Part shown: one piece after another, positions 43,229 to 53,553 of the stretch
Position numbering within the stretch: the stretch's first letter is position 1
Layout: every line of letters starts with the position of its first letter
Source of the DNA: Aliivibrio fischeri
Lineage (GTDB): Bacteria > Pseudomonadota > Gammaproteobacteria > Enterobacterales > Vibrionaceae
Direction of reading: 5' to 3'
DNA: 64,000 bases
NCBI GenBank assembly: GCA_038993745.2
Contig: CP160629.1
Location: forward strand, 372,001-436,000
Translations under genes and position numbers: made by a program
Notes under the pieces: generated by a model
Told to the model about the DNA's origin: nothing
What the model saw: only the letters and a program-made list of their open reading frames with translations
The model's database searches: none

Positions 43229-43268
43229 AAATTGGGCGGAATTATACTCGTATCAAATTCCTAAGCAA
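43229..43268 (-). promoter_or_regulatory. pyrBI promoter and UTP-sensitive start region
   Basis: On the minus strand the -35 is TTGCTT (43268-43263), the spacer is 16 bases, and the -10 is a perfect TATAAT (43246-43241). Seven bases later comes AATTT (43233-43229). In E. coli pyrBI the transcript also begins AAUUU seven bases after TATAAT, and high UTP causes futile repeated U addition. The same layout suggests this second UTP control is conserved here. Confidence 0.75.
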
Positions 43269-43295
43269 GCGTTTGCATCAAAAATTTGTATTCAA

Positions 43296-44300
43296 TTAAC
43301 TACCAAGTGTTGCAACCATAACAGCTTTAATTGTGTGCATACGGTTTTCAGCTTCATCAAAAACAATGGAATATTCAGATTCAAAGACATCCTCTGTGAC
43401 TTCTAAGCCATTCATACCGTACTTCTCGGCAATCTCCTTACCAAGCGTCGTTTCATCATTATGAAAAGCAGGTAAGCAGTGCATGAATTTCACATTAGGA
43501 TTTTCAGTTGCTTTGATAACATCCATATTGATCTGATAAGGAGTCATTAAAGCAACGCGCTCATCCCATGCTTCGGGTGCTTCACCCATCGAAACCCATA
43601 CATCAGTATAAAGAAAGTCACAACCTTTAACGCCTTCTGTAACCTCTTCAGTTAACACAATTTTTGCACCAGTTTGTAATGCAATCTCTTGGCATTGAGC
43701 GACCAACTCTTCTTCAGGCCAGAACTGTTTTGGTGCAACGAGTCGGATTTCCATTCCCATTTTTGCTGCTCCAACCATTAGAGAATTCCCCATATTGTTT
43801 CGAGCATCACCAAGGTAGGCAAACGTAATTTGGTTAAGTTGCTTTCCATTTGCATATTCTTGCATTGTTAGAAAATCAGCTAATATTTGAGTTGGATGAA
43901 ATTCATCCGTTAATCCGTTCCATACAGGTACTCCTGCATATTGACCTAATTCTTCAACTATCGTTTGACCAAAACCACGATATTCAATGCCATCATACAT
44001 GCGACCTAATACACGGGCGGTATCCTTCATGGATTCTTTATGGCCAATTTGGGAGCCAGAAGGTCCAAGGTAAGTGACTTTAGCTCCTTGATCAAAGGCT
44101 GCAACTTCAAAGGCACAGCGAGTACGTGTTGATGACTTTTCAAAAATTAACGCAATGTTTTTTCCAACTAAACGAGGTTGTTCATAACCTGAGTATTTTG
44201 CTTTTTTCAGTTCAGCAGATAACTCAAGTAGGTGTGCGATCTCTTTAGGGGTGAAATCTAATAGTTTTAAAAAGTTTCTATTGCGTAAATTAAAAGCCAT
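43296..44300 (-). CDS. argF: Ornithine carbamoyltransferase
   Basis: A 334-residue OTCase. The carbamoyl-phosphate site STRTRCAFE and the ornithine site HCLPAFHN are present. I chose the ATG at 44300 ([17 protein letters not shown]), six bases after AAGGAG; ATG 44303 is the alternative. It follows arcA on the same strand, so it could act anabolically (arginine synthesis) or with arginine deiminase in catabolism. The paired ARG boxes upstream favour an arginine-repressed biosynthetic gene. Symbol argF is used; arcB is possible. Confidence 0.9.
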   Translation of the reverse strand: MAFNLRNRNFLKLLDFTPKEIAHLLELSAELKKAKYSGYEQPRLVGKNIALIFEKSSTRTRCAFEVAAFDQGAKVTYLGPSGSQIGHKESMKDTARVLGRMYDGIEYRGFGQTIVEELGQYAGVPVWNGLTDEFHPTQILADFLTMQEYANGKQLNQITFAYLGDARNNMGNSLMVGAAKMGMEIRLVAPKQFWPEEELVAQCQEIALQTGAKIVLTEEVTEGVKGCDFLYTDVWVSMGEAPEAWDERVALMTPYQINMDVIKATENPNVKFMHCLPAFHNDETTLGKEIAEKYGMNGLEVTEDVFESEYSIVFDEAENRMHTIKAVMVATLGS

Positions 44301-44340
44301 CATGTGCTCCTTGCTGAGTATCAATCCAATAAGTTCTATT

Positions 44341-44379
44341 TATATATAAAAATTCATTAAATGTGAATATTTATTTTAA
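44341..44379 (-). promoter_or_regulatory. Candidate paired ARG boxes (ArgR operator) upstream of argF
   Basis: Two 18-bp AT-rich imperfect palindromes, 44341-44358 (TATAT AAAA ATTCA core) and 44362-44379 (TGAAT ATTT ATTTT core), are separated by exactly 3 bp. That is the spacing of ArgR operators in gammaproteobacteria. Each box keeps one perfect half-site. They end about 40 bases before the argF start. Confidence 0.6.
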
Positions 44380-44412
44380 TTTATTTAATGTGTATATGTT
44401 TTTTGTTGAGAG

Positions 44413-45633
44413 TTAAATACCGTCTCTTTCTATTGGACAACTCATGCACCTAGCGCCTCCACGACCTCGCCCTAACTCATCACCGGTAATCGGAAGGACA
44501 TGAATACCTGCTTTGTCGTATTTCTCATTGGTATAGGTGTTTCGTTCATAAGCAACCACAACACCGGGTTTAATGGTTAAAACATTATTTGCATCGTGCC
44601 ATTGTTCACGCTCAGCTTCATAGCTATCCCCGCCGGTGGTAATAATATTTAAGTTATCCAATTCTAATGCTGACATTAATACATTTTGGAAATTAGGCAT
44701 TTCTTTAATATCTAAATGCTGCTCTCCACAAGGCGTGATTGACCAGCACCCCATATTTTTATCAATGACTCTTGGGTAAACAGAAAAGACGTTGTGATCC
44801 ATATGCGTCATTACTGTATCTAGATGCATGCATGAACGGTCTTCGGGTAATTTAATGGCAATGACTTGTTTTGCTTGATGGGTTCTAAACAGTTGCTTGG
44901 CCAAGTTTTCAATGCCTTGAGGAGTCGTGCGTTCAGAGATACCGACTAATACATTGCCTTTACCAATAACTAAAACATCTCCACCTTCAATGGTCGCATT
45001 GTCGTAATAACGGTTTTCATCTTCAAAATAACGTGCAAAATTTTGATTAGAAAAAAGTGGATGCCAACGATAGATGGCTCTTAAATGGTTTGATTCTCTT
45101 TTACGAGCAGCCTTCGCCATAGGGTTAATTGATACACCACCATAAATCCAACATGAGGTGTCGCGAGTAAACAAATGATTTGGTAATGGGTCGATGACAA
45201 AATCAAATGGATCACTTAATTGTTGAAGCATAGACGGTGCTTTAAACGGAAGTTCAATGAAAGCTAAACCTCCCAATAAAATAGAAGCTAATTCTTTATT
45301 ACTGTGCTCAAGTAAGAAAACTCGGATTTGATTGGCGAAAGTAGGGCCGAATCGATAGTGTGAAATTTGATGTTTAAGAAGCCACTCTTTTGCTTCTGGG
45401 TTTTCTAATGTTTGCTCTAATAAATCTTGAAGTAAGAGTACATCGACGTCTTGGTTTTCCAAGGTTTTAACAAATTGATCGTGTTCTAAAAGGGCTTTTT
45501 CTACTGATAGCACATCATCAAAAAGTAAGTTGTGACAATTAGTTGGAGTTAAATGACTGAGTGCTCGTTCAGGACGATGAAGAATAACACGGCGTAGTTG
45601 ACCAATTTCAGAGCCAACAAATAATTTATTCAT
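44413..45633 (-). CDS. arcA: Arginine deiminase
   Basis: A 406-residue guanidino-group hydrolase that converts arginine to citrulline and ammonia. The catalytic cysteine is C396 in the C-terminal [10 protein letters not shown]; the substrate residues appear in [20 protein letters not shown] and [10 protein letters not shown]. No arcC (carbamate kinase) or arcD (antiporter) lies in the window. The symbol arcA here means the deiminase, not the ArcA response regulator. It precedes argF on the same strand. Confidence 0.95.
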   Translation of the reverse strand: MNKLFVGSEIGQLRRVILHRPERALSHLTPTNCHNLLFDDVLSVEKALLEHDQFVKTLENQDVDVLLLQDLLEQTLENPEAKEWLLKHQISHYRFGPTFANQIRVFLLEHSNKELASILLGGLAFIELPFKAPSMLQQLSDPFDFVIDPLPNHLFTRDTSCWIYGGVSINPMAKAARKRESNHLRAIYRWHPLFSNQNFARYFEDENRYYDNATIEGGDVLVIGKGNVLVGISERTTPQGIENLAKQLFRTHQAKQVIAIKLPEDRSCMHLDTVMTHMDHNVFSVYPRVIDKNMGCWSITPCGEQHLDIKEMPNFQNVLMSALELDNLNIITTGGDSYEAEREQWHDANNVLTIKPGVVVAYERNTYTNEKYDKAGIHVLPITGDELGRGRGGARCMSCPIERDGI

Positions 45634-45747
45634 AAGATTCCTTTCTTTAATATTTTTGTTGCACAGCTATCATACCGTATAGATGTTAATTTTTCTTTAC
45701 TTATTGAAGTGCTAGGGGATTTGCTTAGTACAGGCTATAATGACTGA

Positions 45748-46203
<456 letters not shown>

Positions 46204-46227
46204 TTCATAGCCACTAAAGAACATAGA

Positions 46228-46263
46228 TGCCCTAGATGTGAATCATGTCTGGGGCATTTTTTT
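46228..46263 (+). terminator. Intrinsic terminator after rraB
   Basis: TGCCCTAGA (46228-46236) pairs with TCTGGGGCA (46248-46256) with one wobble and is followed by seven T. The T run abuts the ribosome site of the next gene. Confidence 0.88.
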
Positions 46264-46273
46264 AAGGATGAAT

Positions 46274-47116
46274 ATGACGATAAACTCAAGAATTATATTA
46301 AATAATAAACAAGCCTTATGGCAGTTGTCGCCATTAACTGATACTTCATTACTAATTAAAGATATTCCTATTCAGCAAGGGATAAGTTCTGCTTTTGATG
46401 AGCTCTCTTTATTACAAGTTGAAGCGCAAGAGTGGCATTTAATGCGTTATTTCGATGTTGATGACTCGCTTTTAAATTACCCTGCTATTGAACTTGTTAT
46501 GAGCGGAGTCTCTCGTTATGCCGAAGTCCGTATTAATGGTGTTGCGGTATTTGATTGTACGGAAAAAATGACTCGCTACCGTAAAGACATTAAAGAGTAT
46601 CTTCAAGTAGGTGGGAACCGATTTGAAGTGTTGTTTTTACAAGAAGATGAAGATGACTGGCTTATTGATGATGAGAATGAGACTAAGCTTTGTGATATTA
46701 ATCAGGCTTATCATCGTCGATTTGGTGCTGTTCAGGATATCGATATTAAAGAAGATATTGGTGTCTTTGGGGTTTGCTTTCTTCAACCTATTTCTCACCT
46801 TGCGTTAAACCACATTAGCATTGAACAAATTTGGCACCATGGCTGCGAGTTAAAAGTGAATGTATTTTTTCAAACGTATAAAGCCAATTTGATATCAGCA
46901 AGTATTAAGTTTGATGGCATGACTTTAACGATTCCTGTTGATGTTCGTAGTGATCAGGTATCGGCACTTTTTCAAGTTGAGGCGCCTAAATATTGGAGTG
47001 ATGAAAAAAACAATTTGGACGATTTATATCGTGTAGAAATTACTCTTGATGGGCAGTTGCACGAGTTGGAGTTTGGTTTGTGTGAAACGGAAAACGTGAT
47101 TCATTTTCCCTTGTAG
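46274..47116 (+). CDS. Orphan protein resembling the sugar-binding domain of GH2 beta-mannosidase
   Basis: A 280-residue cytoplasmic protein without signal peptide. Its first half resembles the N-terminal jelly-roll of glycoside hydrolase family 2 enzymes: EWHLMRYFDVDDSLL, then IELVMSGVSRYAEVRINGV, then YRKDIKEYLQVGGNRFEVLF. The middle (GVFGVCFLQPISHLALNHI) fits the linker to the Ig-like second domain, which the rest resembles. The catalytic TIM barrel is absent and no frame continues it; the gene stops with a terminator shortly after. ATG 46274 is 6 bases after AAGG. I infer a carbohydrate or protein-binding role but do not know the function. Confidence 0.7.
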   Translation: MTINSRIILNNKQALWQLSPLTDTSLLIKDIPIQQGISSAFDELSLLQVEAQEWHLMRYFDVDDSLLNYPAIELVMSGVSRYAEVRINGVAVFDCTEKMTRYRKDIKEYLQVGGNRFEVLFLQEDEDDWLIDDENETKLCDINQAYHRRFGAVQDIDIKEDIGVFGVCFLQPISHLALNHISIEQIWHHGCELKVNVFFQTYKANLISASIKFDGMTLTIPVDVRSDQVSALFQVEAPKYWSDEKNNLDDLYRVEITLDGQLHELEFGLCETENVIHFPL

Positions 47117-47189
47117 TAATACTAATCCCATTAATTATTTGAACATGATTACCTGTTAAATCATTCAATAGTTATATTGGTATAAATAA

Positions 47190-47219
47190 AAAAGGTCGAT
47201 GCGTTAACATCGACCTTTT
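47190..47219. terminator. Bidirectional terminator between the GH2-like gene and valS
   Basis: AAAAGGTCGATG (47190-47201) pairs perfectly with CATCGACCTTTT (47208-47219) around CGTTAA, with A and T flanks for both strands. Confidence 0.92.
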
Positions 47220-47236
47220 ATTTTGCTTGCTCTAAA

Positions 47237-50110
47237 TTATAGTGCAGCGATAGTTTCTTGTTGAGCTTCTAGTTTTACTAGAGTCTCTTGGTAACCTTCC
47301 AGTTTTTCACGCTCTTTAGCAATAACTGCTTCAGGTGCTTTTGCAACAAAGCCTTCGTTGCTTAGTTTACCTTCGATACGTTTGATTTCACCTTGAGTTT
47401 TCTTCACTTCACCAGCAAGACGAGCAAGTTCAGCATCTTTATCGATAAGACCTGCCATTGGGATCATAAGCTCTGATTTACCAACAAGAGAAGTCGCACA
47501 TGCTGGTGTTTCTTCACCGTTTGCAAGTACTTTGATTTCATCTAGTTTAGCAAGAGAAGAAAGCACAACTTTGTTTGCTTCAATACGAGCAGCGTCTTTC
47601 TCATCAGCTACTTTAATCATTACTTCTAAGCCTTTGCTTGGTGCAATGTCGTATTCAGCACGTAAGTTACGAATGCTTGTAATGAATGCTTTAACCCACT
47701 CAAGATCAGCAACTACATCAGCATTGAAGTTTTCTTCGTTGAACTGAGGAAGTGCTTGAGTCATGATTGTGTCGCCTTCAACACCATCTACTAGCGGCTT
47801 CACGCTCTGCCAGATAGATTCTGTGATGTAAGGAAGAACAGGGTGAGCAAGACGCAGAGTCTTCTCTAGTACGGTGATCAGCATGTAGCGAGTTGCTTGC
47901 TGCTGAGCTTCTGTACCTTTCCATAGAACTGGTTTAGTTAGCTCTAGGTACCAGTCACAGAATTGGTTCCAGATGAATTCGTAAAGCGTGTTTGCTGCCA
48001 TATCTAGACGGTAGTTGTCTAGGTGAGCATTAAACTCTTTTGCTGCAAGTTCAAACTGAGATTCAATCCACTTATCAGCTAGAGAGAATTCCATGTTTGC
48101 ACGTTCTTCAACAGACAGTGACATGCCACAATCGTGCTCTTCTGTATTCATTAGTACGTAACGGCTTGCGTTCCATAGTTTGTTACAGAAATTACGGTAA
48201 CCTTCAAGACGTTTCATATCCCAGTTGATGTCACGGCCAGTTGAAGCCATAGCTGCAAGAGTGAAACGTAGTGCATCTGTACCGTATGGTTCGATACCGT
48301 TTTCAAAAGTCTTACGAGTGTTCTTTTCGATCTTCTTAGCTAGTTGAGGTTGCATCATGTTACCACAACGTTTTTCAACTAGAGATTCAAGGTCGATACC
48401 ATCGATCATGTCGATAGGGTCAAGTACGTTACCTTTAGACTTAGACATCTTGTCGCCGTTTTCATCACGGATAAGGCCCGTTACGTAAACTGTCTTGAAT
48501 GGTACTTGTGCTTTACCATTTTCATCTTTGTTGAAGTGCATGGTCATCATGATCATACGTGCAACCCAGAAGAAGATGATGTCGAAACCAGTTACCAGAA
48601 CGTCTGAAGGGTGGAATGTTTTCAGATCTTCAGTTTGCTCAGGCCAGCCTTGAGTACCAAATGTCCATAATGCAGAAGAGAACCATGTATCAAGTACGTC
48701 GTCGTCTTGGCGTAGAACGATTACAGGTGCAAGGTTGTTGTTAGCTCGTACTTCTTCTTCAGTACGACCAACATATACATTACCGTCGTTATCGTACCAA
48801 GCTGGGATACGGTGGCCCCACCAAAGTTGACGAGAGATACACCAATCTTGAATGTCACGCATCCAAGAGAAGTACATGTTTTCGTATTGCTTAGGAACGA
48901 ACTGGATCTCACCATCTTCAACCGCTTTAACTGCAGGTTCAGCAAGAGGAGCTGCACGTACATACCATTGGTCAGTTAGCATTGGTTCGATAACTACGCC
49001 ACCACGGTCGCCGTAAGGAACGGTTAGATCATGATCCTTGATTTCTTCAAGAAGGCCTAGTTCTTCAAATTCAGCAACGATAGCTTTACGAGCTTCGAAA
49101 CGCTCCATACCTTGGTATTTAGCTGGAATTTCTGTTGAGTAAACATCACTTGCTTCACCGTTGGTTGTGAATACTTCTGCAGATTCACGGATATCAGCGT
49201 TGAAGGTTAGGATGTTGATCATTGGCAGTTGGTTGCGTTTACCAACTTCGTAGTCATTGAAATCGTGCGCAGGAGTGATCTTCACACAACCTGTTCCTTT
49301 TTCCATGTCCGCGTGCTCATCACCAACGATAGGGATCAGACGGTTAACGATAGGAAGTAGGATTTCTTTACCGATAAGATCTTTGTAACGAGGATCTTCT
49401 GGGTTTACAGCAACACCTGTATCACCAAGCATGGTTTCTGGACGAGTTGTTGCTACAACGATGTAGTCTTTGCCTTCAGCTGTCTTAACGCCATTTGCTA
49501 GCGGATAGCGGAAGTGCCACATGTGGCCTTTTTTGTCTTTGTTTTCAACTTCAAGATCAGAAATTGCAGTGTGCAGTTTTGGATCCCAGTTTACTAGACG
49601 CTTACCACGGTAGATTAGGTCTTCTTCGTATAGACGAACAAACACTTCTTGAACAGCGTTAGATAGGCCATCATCCATAGTGAAACGCTCACGATCCCAG
49701 TCTACAGATGCACCTAGACGACGAAGCTGCTTAGTGATTGTGCCACCAGATTCGTTTTTCCATTCCCAGATTTTGTCGATGAAAGCATCACGGCCGTAGT
49801 CGTGTTTTGTTTTGCCTTCTTCAGCAGCAATCTTACGCTCAACAACCATTTGAGTTGCGATACCTGCGTGGTCTGTACCAACCTGCCAAAGCGTATTTTT
49901 ACCTTTCATACGCTCAGCACGGATTAGAGTATCCATGATTGTATCTTGGAAAGCGTGACCCATGTGTAAGCTACCTGTGACGTTCGGTGGCGGGATCATG
50001 ATGCTGTAAGCTTCTTTTGAAGTGTCACCGTGTGGCTTAAAGTAGCCTTTTTCTTCCCAAGTCTGGTACAGAGCTTGTTCTATCGATTGCGGGTTATATG
50101 TCTTTTCCAT
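47237..50110 (-). CDS. valS: Valyl-tRNA synthetase
   Basis: A 957-residue class I synthetase. The HIGH motif is in [14 protein letters not shown], the KMSKS motif in [10 protein letters not shown], with the editing CP1 domain between, and a C-terminal coiled coil ([20 protein letters not shown]). I chose the ATG at 50110 ([16 protein letters not shown]); the longer frame to 50152 is not conserved. It lies downstream of holC and pepA, as in E. coli. Confidence 0.97.
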   Translation of the reverse strand: MEKTYNPQSIEQALYQTWEEKGYFKPHGDTSKEAYSIMIPPPNVTGSLHMGHAFQDTIMDTLIRAERMKGKNTLWQVGTDHAGIATQMVVERKIAAEEGKTKHDYGRDAFIDKIWEWKNESGGTITKQLRRLGASVDWDRERFTMDDGLSNAVQEVFVRLYEEDLIYRGKRLVNWDPKLHTAISDLEVENKDKKGHMWHFRYPLANGVKTAEGKDYIVVATTRPETMLGDTGVAVNPEDPRYKDLIGKEILLPIVNRLIPIVGDEHADMEKGTGCVKITPAHDFNDYEVGKRNQLPMINILTFNADIRESAEVFTTNGEASDVYSTEIPAKYQGMERFEARKAIVAEFEELGLLEEIKDHDLTVPYGDRGGVVIEPMLTDQWYVRAAPLAEPAVKAVEDGEIQFVPKQYENMYFSWMRDIQDWCISRQLWWGHRIPAWYDNDGNVYVGRTEEEVRANNNLAPVIVLRQDDDVLDTWFSSALWTFGTQGWPEQTEDLKTFHPSDVLVTGFDIIFFWVARMIMMTMHFNKDENGKAQVPFKTVYVTGLIRDENGDKMSKSKGNVLDPIDMIDGIDLESLVEKRCGNMMQPQLAKKIEKNTRKTFENGIEPYGTDALRFTLAAMASTGRDINWDMKRLEGYRNFCNKLWNASRYVLMNTEEHDCGMSLSVEERANMEFSLADKWIESQFELAAKEFNAHLDNYRLDMAANTLYEFIWNQFCDWYLELTKPVLWKGTEAQQQATRYMLITVLEKTLRLAHPVLPYITESIWQSVKPLVDGVEGDTIMTQALPQFNEENFNADVVADLEWVKAFITSIRNLRAEYDIAPSKGLEVMIKVADEKDAARIEANKVVLSSLAKLDEIKVLANGEETPACATSLVGKSELMIPMAGLIDKDAELARLAGEVKKTQGEIKRIEGKLSNEGFVAKAPEAVIAKEREKLEGYQETLVKLEAQQETIAAL

Positions 50111-50220
50111 AGTGTTCGTCACGAATATCTCTATTAAAAAGTGGAATGCCAAATATCATAATTAATGGCTCATTATTAAAAAGAATAAATATATGAGTCA
50201 TTTAGCTATGATGATTGGCA

Positions 50221-50664
50221 TCATTTCAGTATCTCGGTTTGCATGGCTCGGCCTGCATTTCGGTATATTTTATACCTTTCTCGAGCTTGTTGTTTGCTTT
50301 TTTCTTCGCAAGGTACGAAGTCTACCACTTGAGCAAAGGAAACAGCAAAACTTGCGACCTCTTGAGCTAAATTAATTAACACATGACGGCGTCCTGATGA
50401 GCGTAATGTTCCCCAACCAATTTCGATAGGGGAGCCTGATTTTGGCCCTTCTCCAACTAAATTGTGTGGCGTAAATTCTGATACATCATATTGCCAAAGT
50501 GCTTCATCAATCAGCAAGGCTTGTTCTTTATCTTGGGCTAATACATACACTCGTGCATTTTGAGAGTAATAATAGTGAGCAAGCTGACACACAAATTTTA
50601 GCTGACCATCAGTGGTTGCTGCTGGAGATGTGGGTTCTAAAACATAAAACAGGGCTTGGCTCAT
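50221..50664 (-). CDS. holC: DNA polymerase III chi subunit
   Basis: A 147-residue HolC. It links the clamp loader (through psi) to single-stranded DNA-binding protein. The opening SQALFYVLEP and the central RVYVLAQDKEQALLIDEALW are typical. It lies between pepA and valS, as in E. coli. A terminator lies between pepA and holC, so it may have a promoter of its own or depend on read-through. Confidence 0.93.
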   Translation of the reverse strand: MSQALFYVLEPTSPAATTDGQLKFVCQLAHYYYSQNARVYVLAQDKEQALLIDEALWQYDVSEFTPHNLVGEGPKSGSPIEIGWGTLRSSGRRHVLINLAQEVASFAVSFAQVVDFVPCEEKSKQQARERYKIYRNAGRAMQTEILK

Positions 50665-50696
50665 AAACTCTCTTAAGTGGATAAATAGTACGTATT

Positions 50697-50723
50697 AAAA
50701 AAGGGCCTCAATATAGGCCCTTT
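50697..50723 (-). terminator. Intrinsic terminator between pepA and holC
   Basis: On the minus strand AAAGGGCCT pairs with AGGCCCTTT around ATATTG, followed by further T. The stem is perfect. Confidence 0.88.
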
Positions 50724-50743
50724 ATATCATAAAACGAATTGGT

Positions 50744-52252
50744 TTATTCTTCGTTTTCTTGGCCTGAACGATTCAGTAGGAATTGGACAAGCAATGAGAC
50801 TGGTCGGCCTGTTGACCCTTTGTTTGCACCAGATACCCAAGCAGTACCTGCACTGTCAATATGAGCCCAGTGGTATTTCTTAGCAAAACGAGAAAGGAAA
50901 CAGCCTGCAGTAATGGTACCAGCAGCTTTGCCGCCGATATTGCCCATATCTGCAAATGGGCTGCTTAGTTGCTCGTTGTACTCTTCAGCCATTGGTAGGC
51001 GCCAAGCACGGTCACCCGATTGTTCAGACGCATTAATTAGCTCATGAGCAAGTGGGTTGTGATTCGAAATCAAACCGCTGATGTGGTGACCAAGTGCAAC
51101 AACACATGCACCGGTTAATGTTGCGACATCAACCACACATTCTGGTTCATAACGCTCAACATAAGTCAGTGCATCACAAAGCACTAGTCGACCTTCAGCA
51201 TCGGTATTTAATACTTCAACCGTTTGGCCTGACATCGTAGTTAGAATATCACCTGGACGGTATGAGTTACTGCTTGGCATATTTTCACAGCCAGCAAGTA
51301 CACCAACAACGTTTAGTGGTAAGTTCAGTTTAGCTAGTGCTTTCATTGCACCAAATACTGAAGCTGCGCCACACATGTCGTATTTCATTTCATCCATGCC
51401 TTCGCTTGGCTTAATTGAAATACCGCCTGAATCAAACGTTAAACCTTTACCAATTAGAACGATTGGTTTTGCAGCAGGGTCAGGGTGACCTTTGTATTCC
51501 ATGATAGACATCATAGATTCGTTGTGAGAGCCCTGGCCAACCGCTAAGTAAGAGGTCATGCCTAGCTTTTTCATTTCCTCTTCGCCAATGATCTTGGTGG
51601 TTACGGTTTCGTAATCATCAGCAAGACGACGAGCTTGAGAAGCAAGATAAGCTGGGTTTGCTACGTTTGGTGGCATGTTGCCTAAATCTTTCGATGCTTT
51701 AACACCAGAAGCAATAGATAAACCATGAGCAATCGCTTTTTCACCTAAGTTAAGTTCACGGCGAGTCGGAACATTGAAGACTAACTTACGTAATGGGCGA
51801 CGAGTCTCAGGCTTATTGCTCTTAAATTGATTAAAGGTGTATAAGCTGTCTTTAGTCGACTCAACGGCTTGGCGAACTTTCCAATACGTATCGCGACCTT
51901 TAACGTGAAGCTCTGTAAGAAAACATACCGCTTCCATAGAGCCTGTTTCATTTAGTGTGCTGATAGTTTTCTTGATGATATCTTTATATTGACGCTCACC
52001 CAGTTCACGCTCTTTACCACAACCAACTAATAAAACACGCTCAGAAAGAATGTTTGGCACTTGGTGCAATAGCAACATTTGGCCTGGCTTTCCTTCAAGA
52101 TCACCACGACGAAGTAGTGAACTTATGTAGCCGCCACTGATTTTATCAAGCTGCTCAGCTATTGGAGATAAACGACGTGGCTCAAAGACACCTACAACGA
52201 TACAAGCGCTGCGTTGTTTCTCTGGACTACCACTTTTTACACTGAACTCCAT
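50744..52252 (-). CDS. pepA: Leucyl aminopeptidase PepA
   Basis: A 502-residue M17 aminopeptidase. The two-metal site is visible: [10 protein letters not shown] (Lys, Asp), the Asp of [11 protein letters not shown] and NTDAEGRL (Asp, Glu). The E. coli protein also binds DNA, acting in Xer recombination and repression of carAB. The divergent lptF begins 189 bases away. The frame is intact. Confidence 0.97.
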
Positions 52253-52441
52253 GCGTACTCCTACATCCTAAAGACAAATAGAACTAAATGTTAGATAATG
52301 AGTAAAATCTAGCAAGATACTGTAATATTCGTATACTAATTTCACAGGCTAACATTCAGCCAAAGATTAAAAAATAAATGGTTAACACGGAAATTATAGT
52401 GATTCTGGCAAAAATACAAGTTTTCTATAGGTAGATTCGAC

Positions 52442-53553
52442 GTGATTATTATTAGATATTTGATCAAGGAGACATTAAAGAGTCAATTTGCGATCTTTTT
52501 TGTACTTTTTTTGATCTTCATGAGTCAAAAATTTATTAGTGTGTTAGCTGACGCATCAGACGGGGATATTCCTGGTGGTTTAATTCTTTCTCTTGTGGGA
52601 TTGAATATGCCAGCTATGGGACTATTGATGCTGCCGCTTAGTATATTTATTGGTATTTTGCTGACATTTGGCCGCCTTTATGCGGAGAGTGAAATCACCG
52701 TAATGAATGCAACGGGGATGGGAAACTCCATTCTAATTCGAGCGGCATTATATCTTGCGTTAATTACAGGTGCTGCTGCTACTTTTAACTCACTTTGGTT
52801 ATCTCCTTGGAGCCAAGAAAAAACGACACAGCTAATGGAAACTGTCGAATCTGATGCTGGTGTCGACTTGTTGCAAAAAGGACAGTTTCAACGCTCTCCA
52901 GATGGAAAAGCCGTCGTATTTATTGATGATATTAGCAATAAAAATGGCAAAGAACTGCACCACATATTTTTAGCACAACCTGTACCCATGATTCTTTACG
53001 CCCAAGTGTATTGGTTGCAGATAAAGGGGTAGTGAAAGAGCTTAAAGATGGTCGTCAGGTGTTAGAGCTTCAGGATGGAACTCGTTATGAGGGGATCCCA
53101 ACTCGTCTAGATTACTTAGAGAGTAATTTTAAGTCTTATGAAGTTCTGATTGGACAAAAAGAAGTTAAAGAAAAACGTCGTGATTGGGATGCTATTCCAA
53201 CGCTTGATTTAATGAAGCGTCCAGAATTAGAAGCGAAAGCAGAATTGCAATGGCGTATCTCTCTCATTATTTGTATTCCATTACTGACAATGGTGGTTGT
53301 ACCTCTGTCTGCCGTAAACCCTCGTCAGGGACGTTTTGCTAAGCTTGGGCCAGCAGTATTGCTTTACTTAGCTTACTTCTTATCATTAAGTGCGGGTAAA
53401 TCAGCGATAGAAGATGGTGGCCTTGCTCCTTCGATTGGTCTATGGGCAATTAATGCAACATTGTTGTTAGTTGGTATTGTTCTTAATTCCATGGACAGTG
53501 TTTTTGTTAGACAAATAAAAGATAAAATGCGGAGAAAACCAAAGAATGTTTAA
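52442..53553 (+). CDS. lptF: LPS export permease LptF, with apparent -1 frameshift
   Basis: LptF is an inner-membrane subunit of LptB2FG. GTG 52442 opens MIIIRYLIKETLKSQ, the family's N terminus. Membrane helices occur at both ends, with a periplasmic jellyroll between. Frame 0 ends LAQPVPMILYAQVYWLQIKG at a TAG, while the -1 frame continues HDSLRPSVLVADKGVVKELKDG. Restoring one C to the run at 52985-52987 gives a 370-residue protein of normal size. Loss of LptF is lethal in E. coli and expected to be so here, so a sequencing error is much more likely than a null allele. It overlaps lptG by 8 bases. Confidence 0.92.

Noticed and set aside
52985..53040. Programmed -1 frameshifting in lptF (and in mshN, mlaF, mutY, yggX)
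   Set aside because: No slippery heptamer or stimulatory structure is visible, the products are normally one frame, and the losses follow homopolymer runs. Only mshQ has a tract that could slip.
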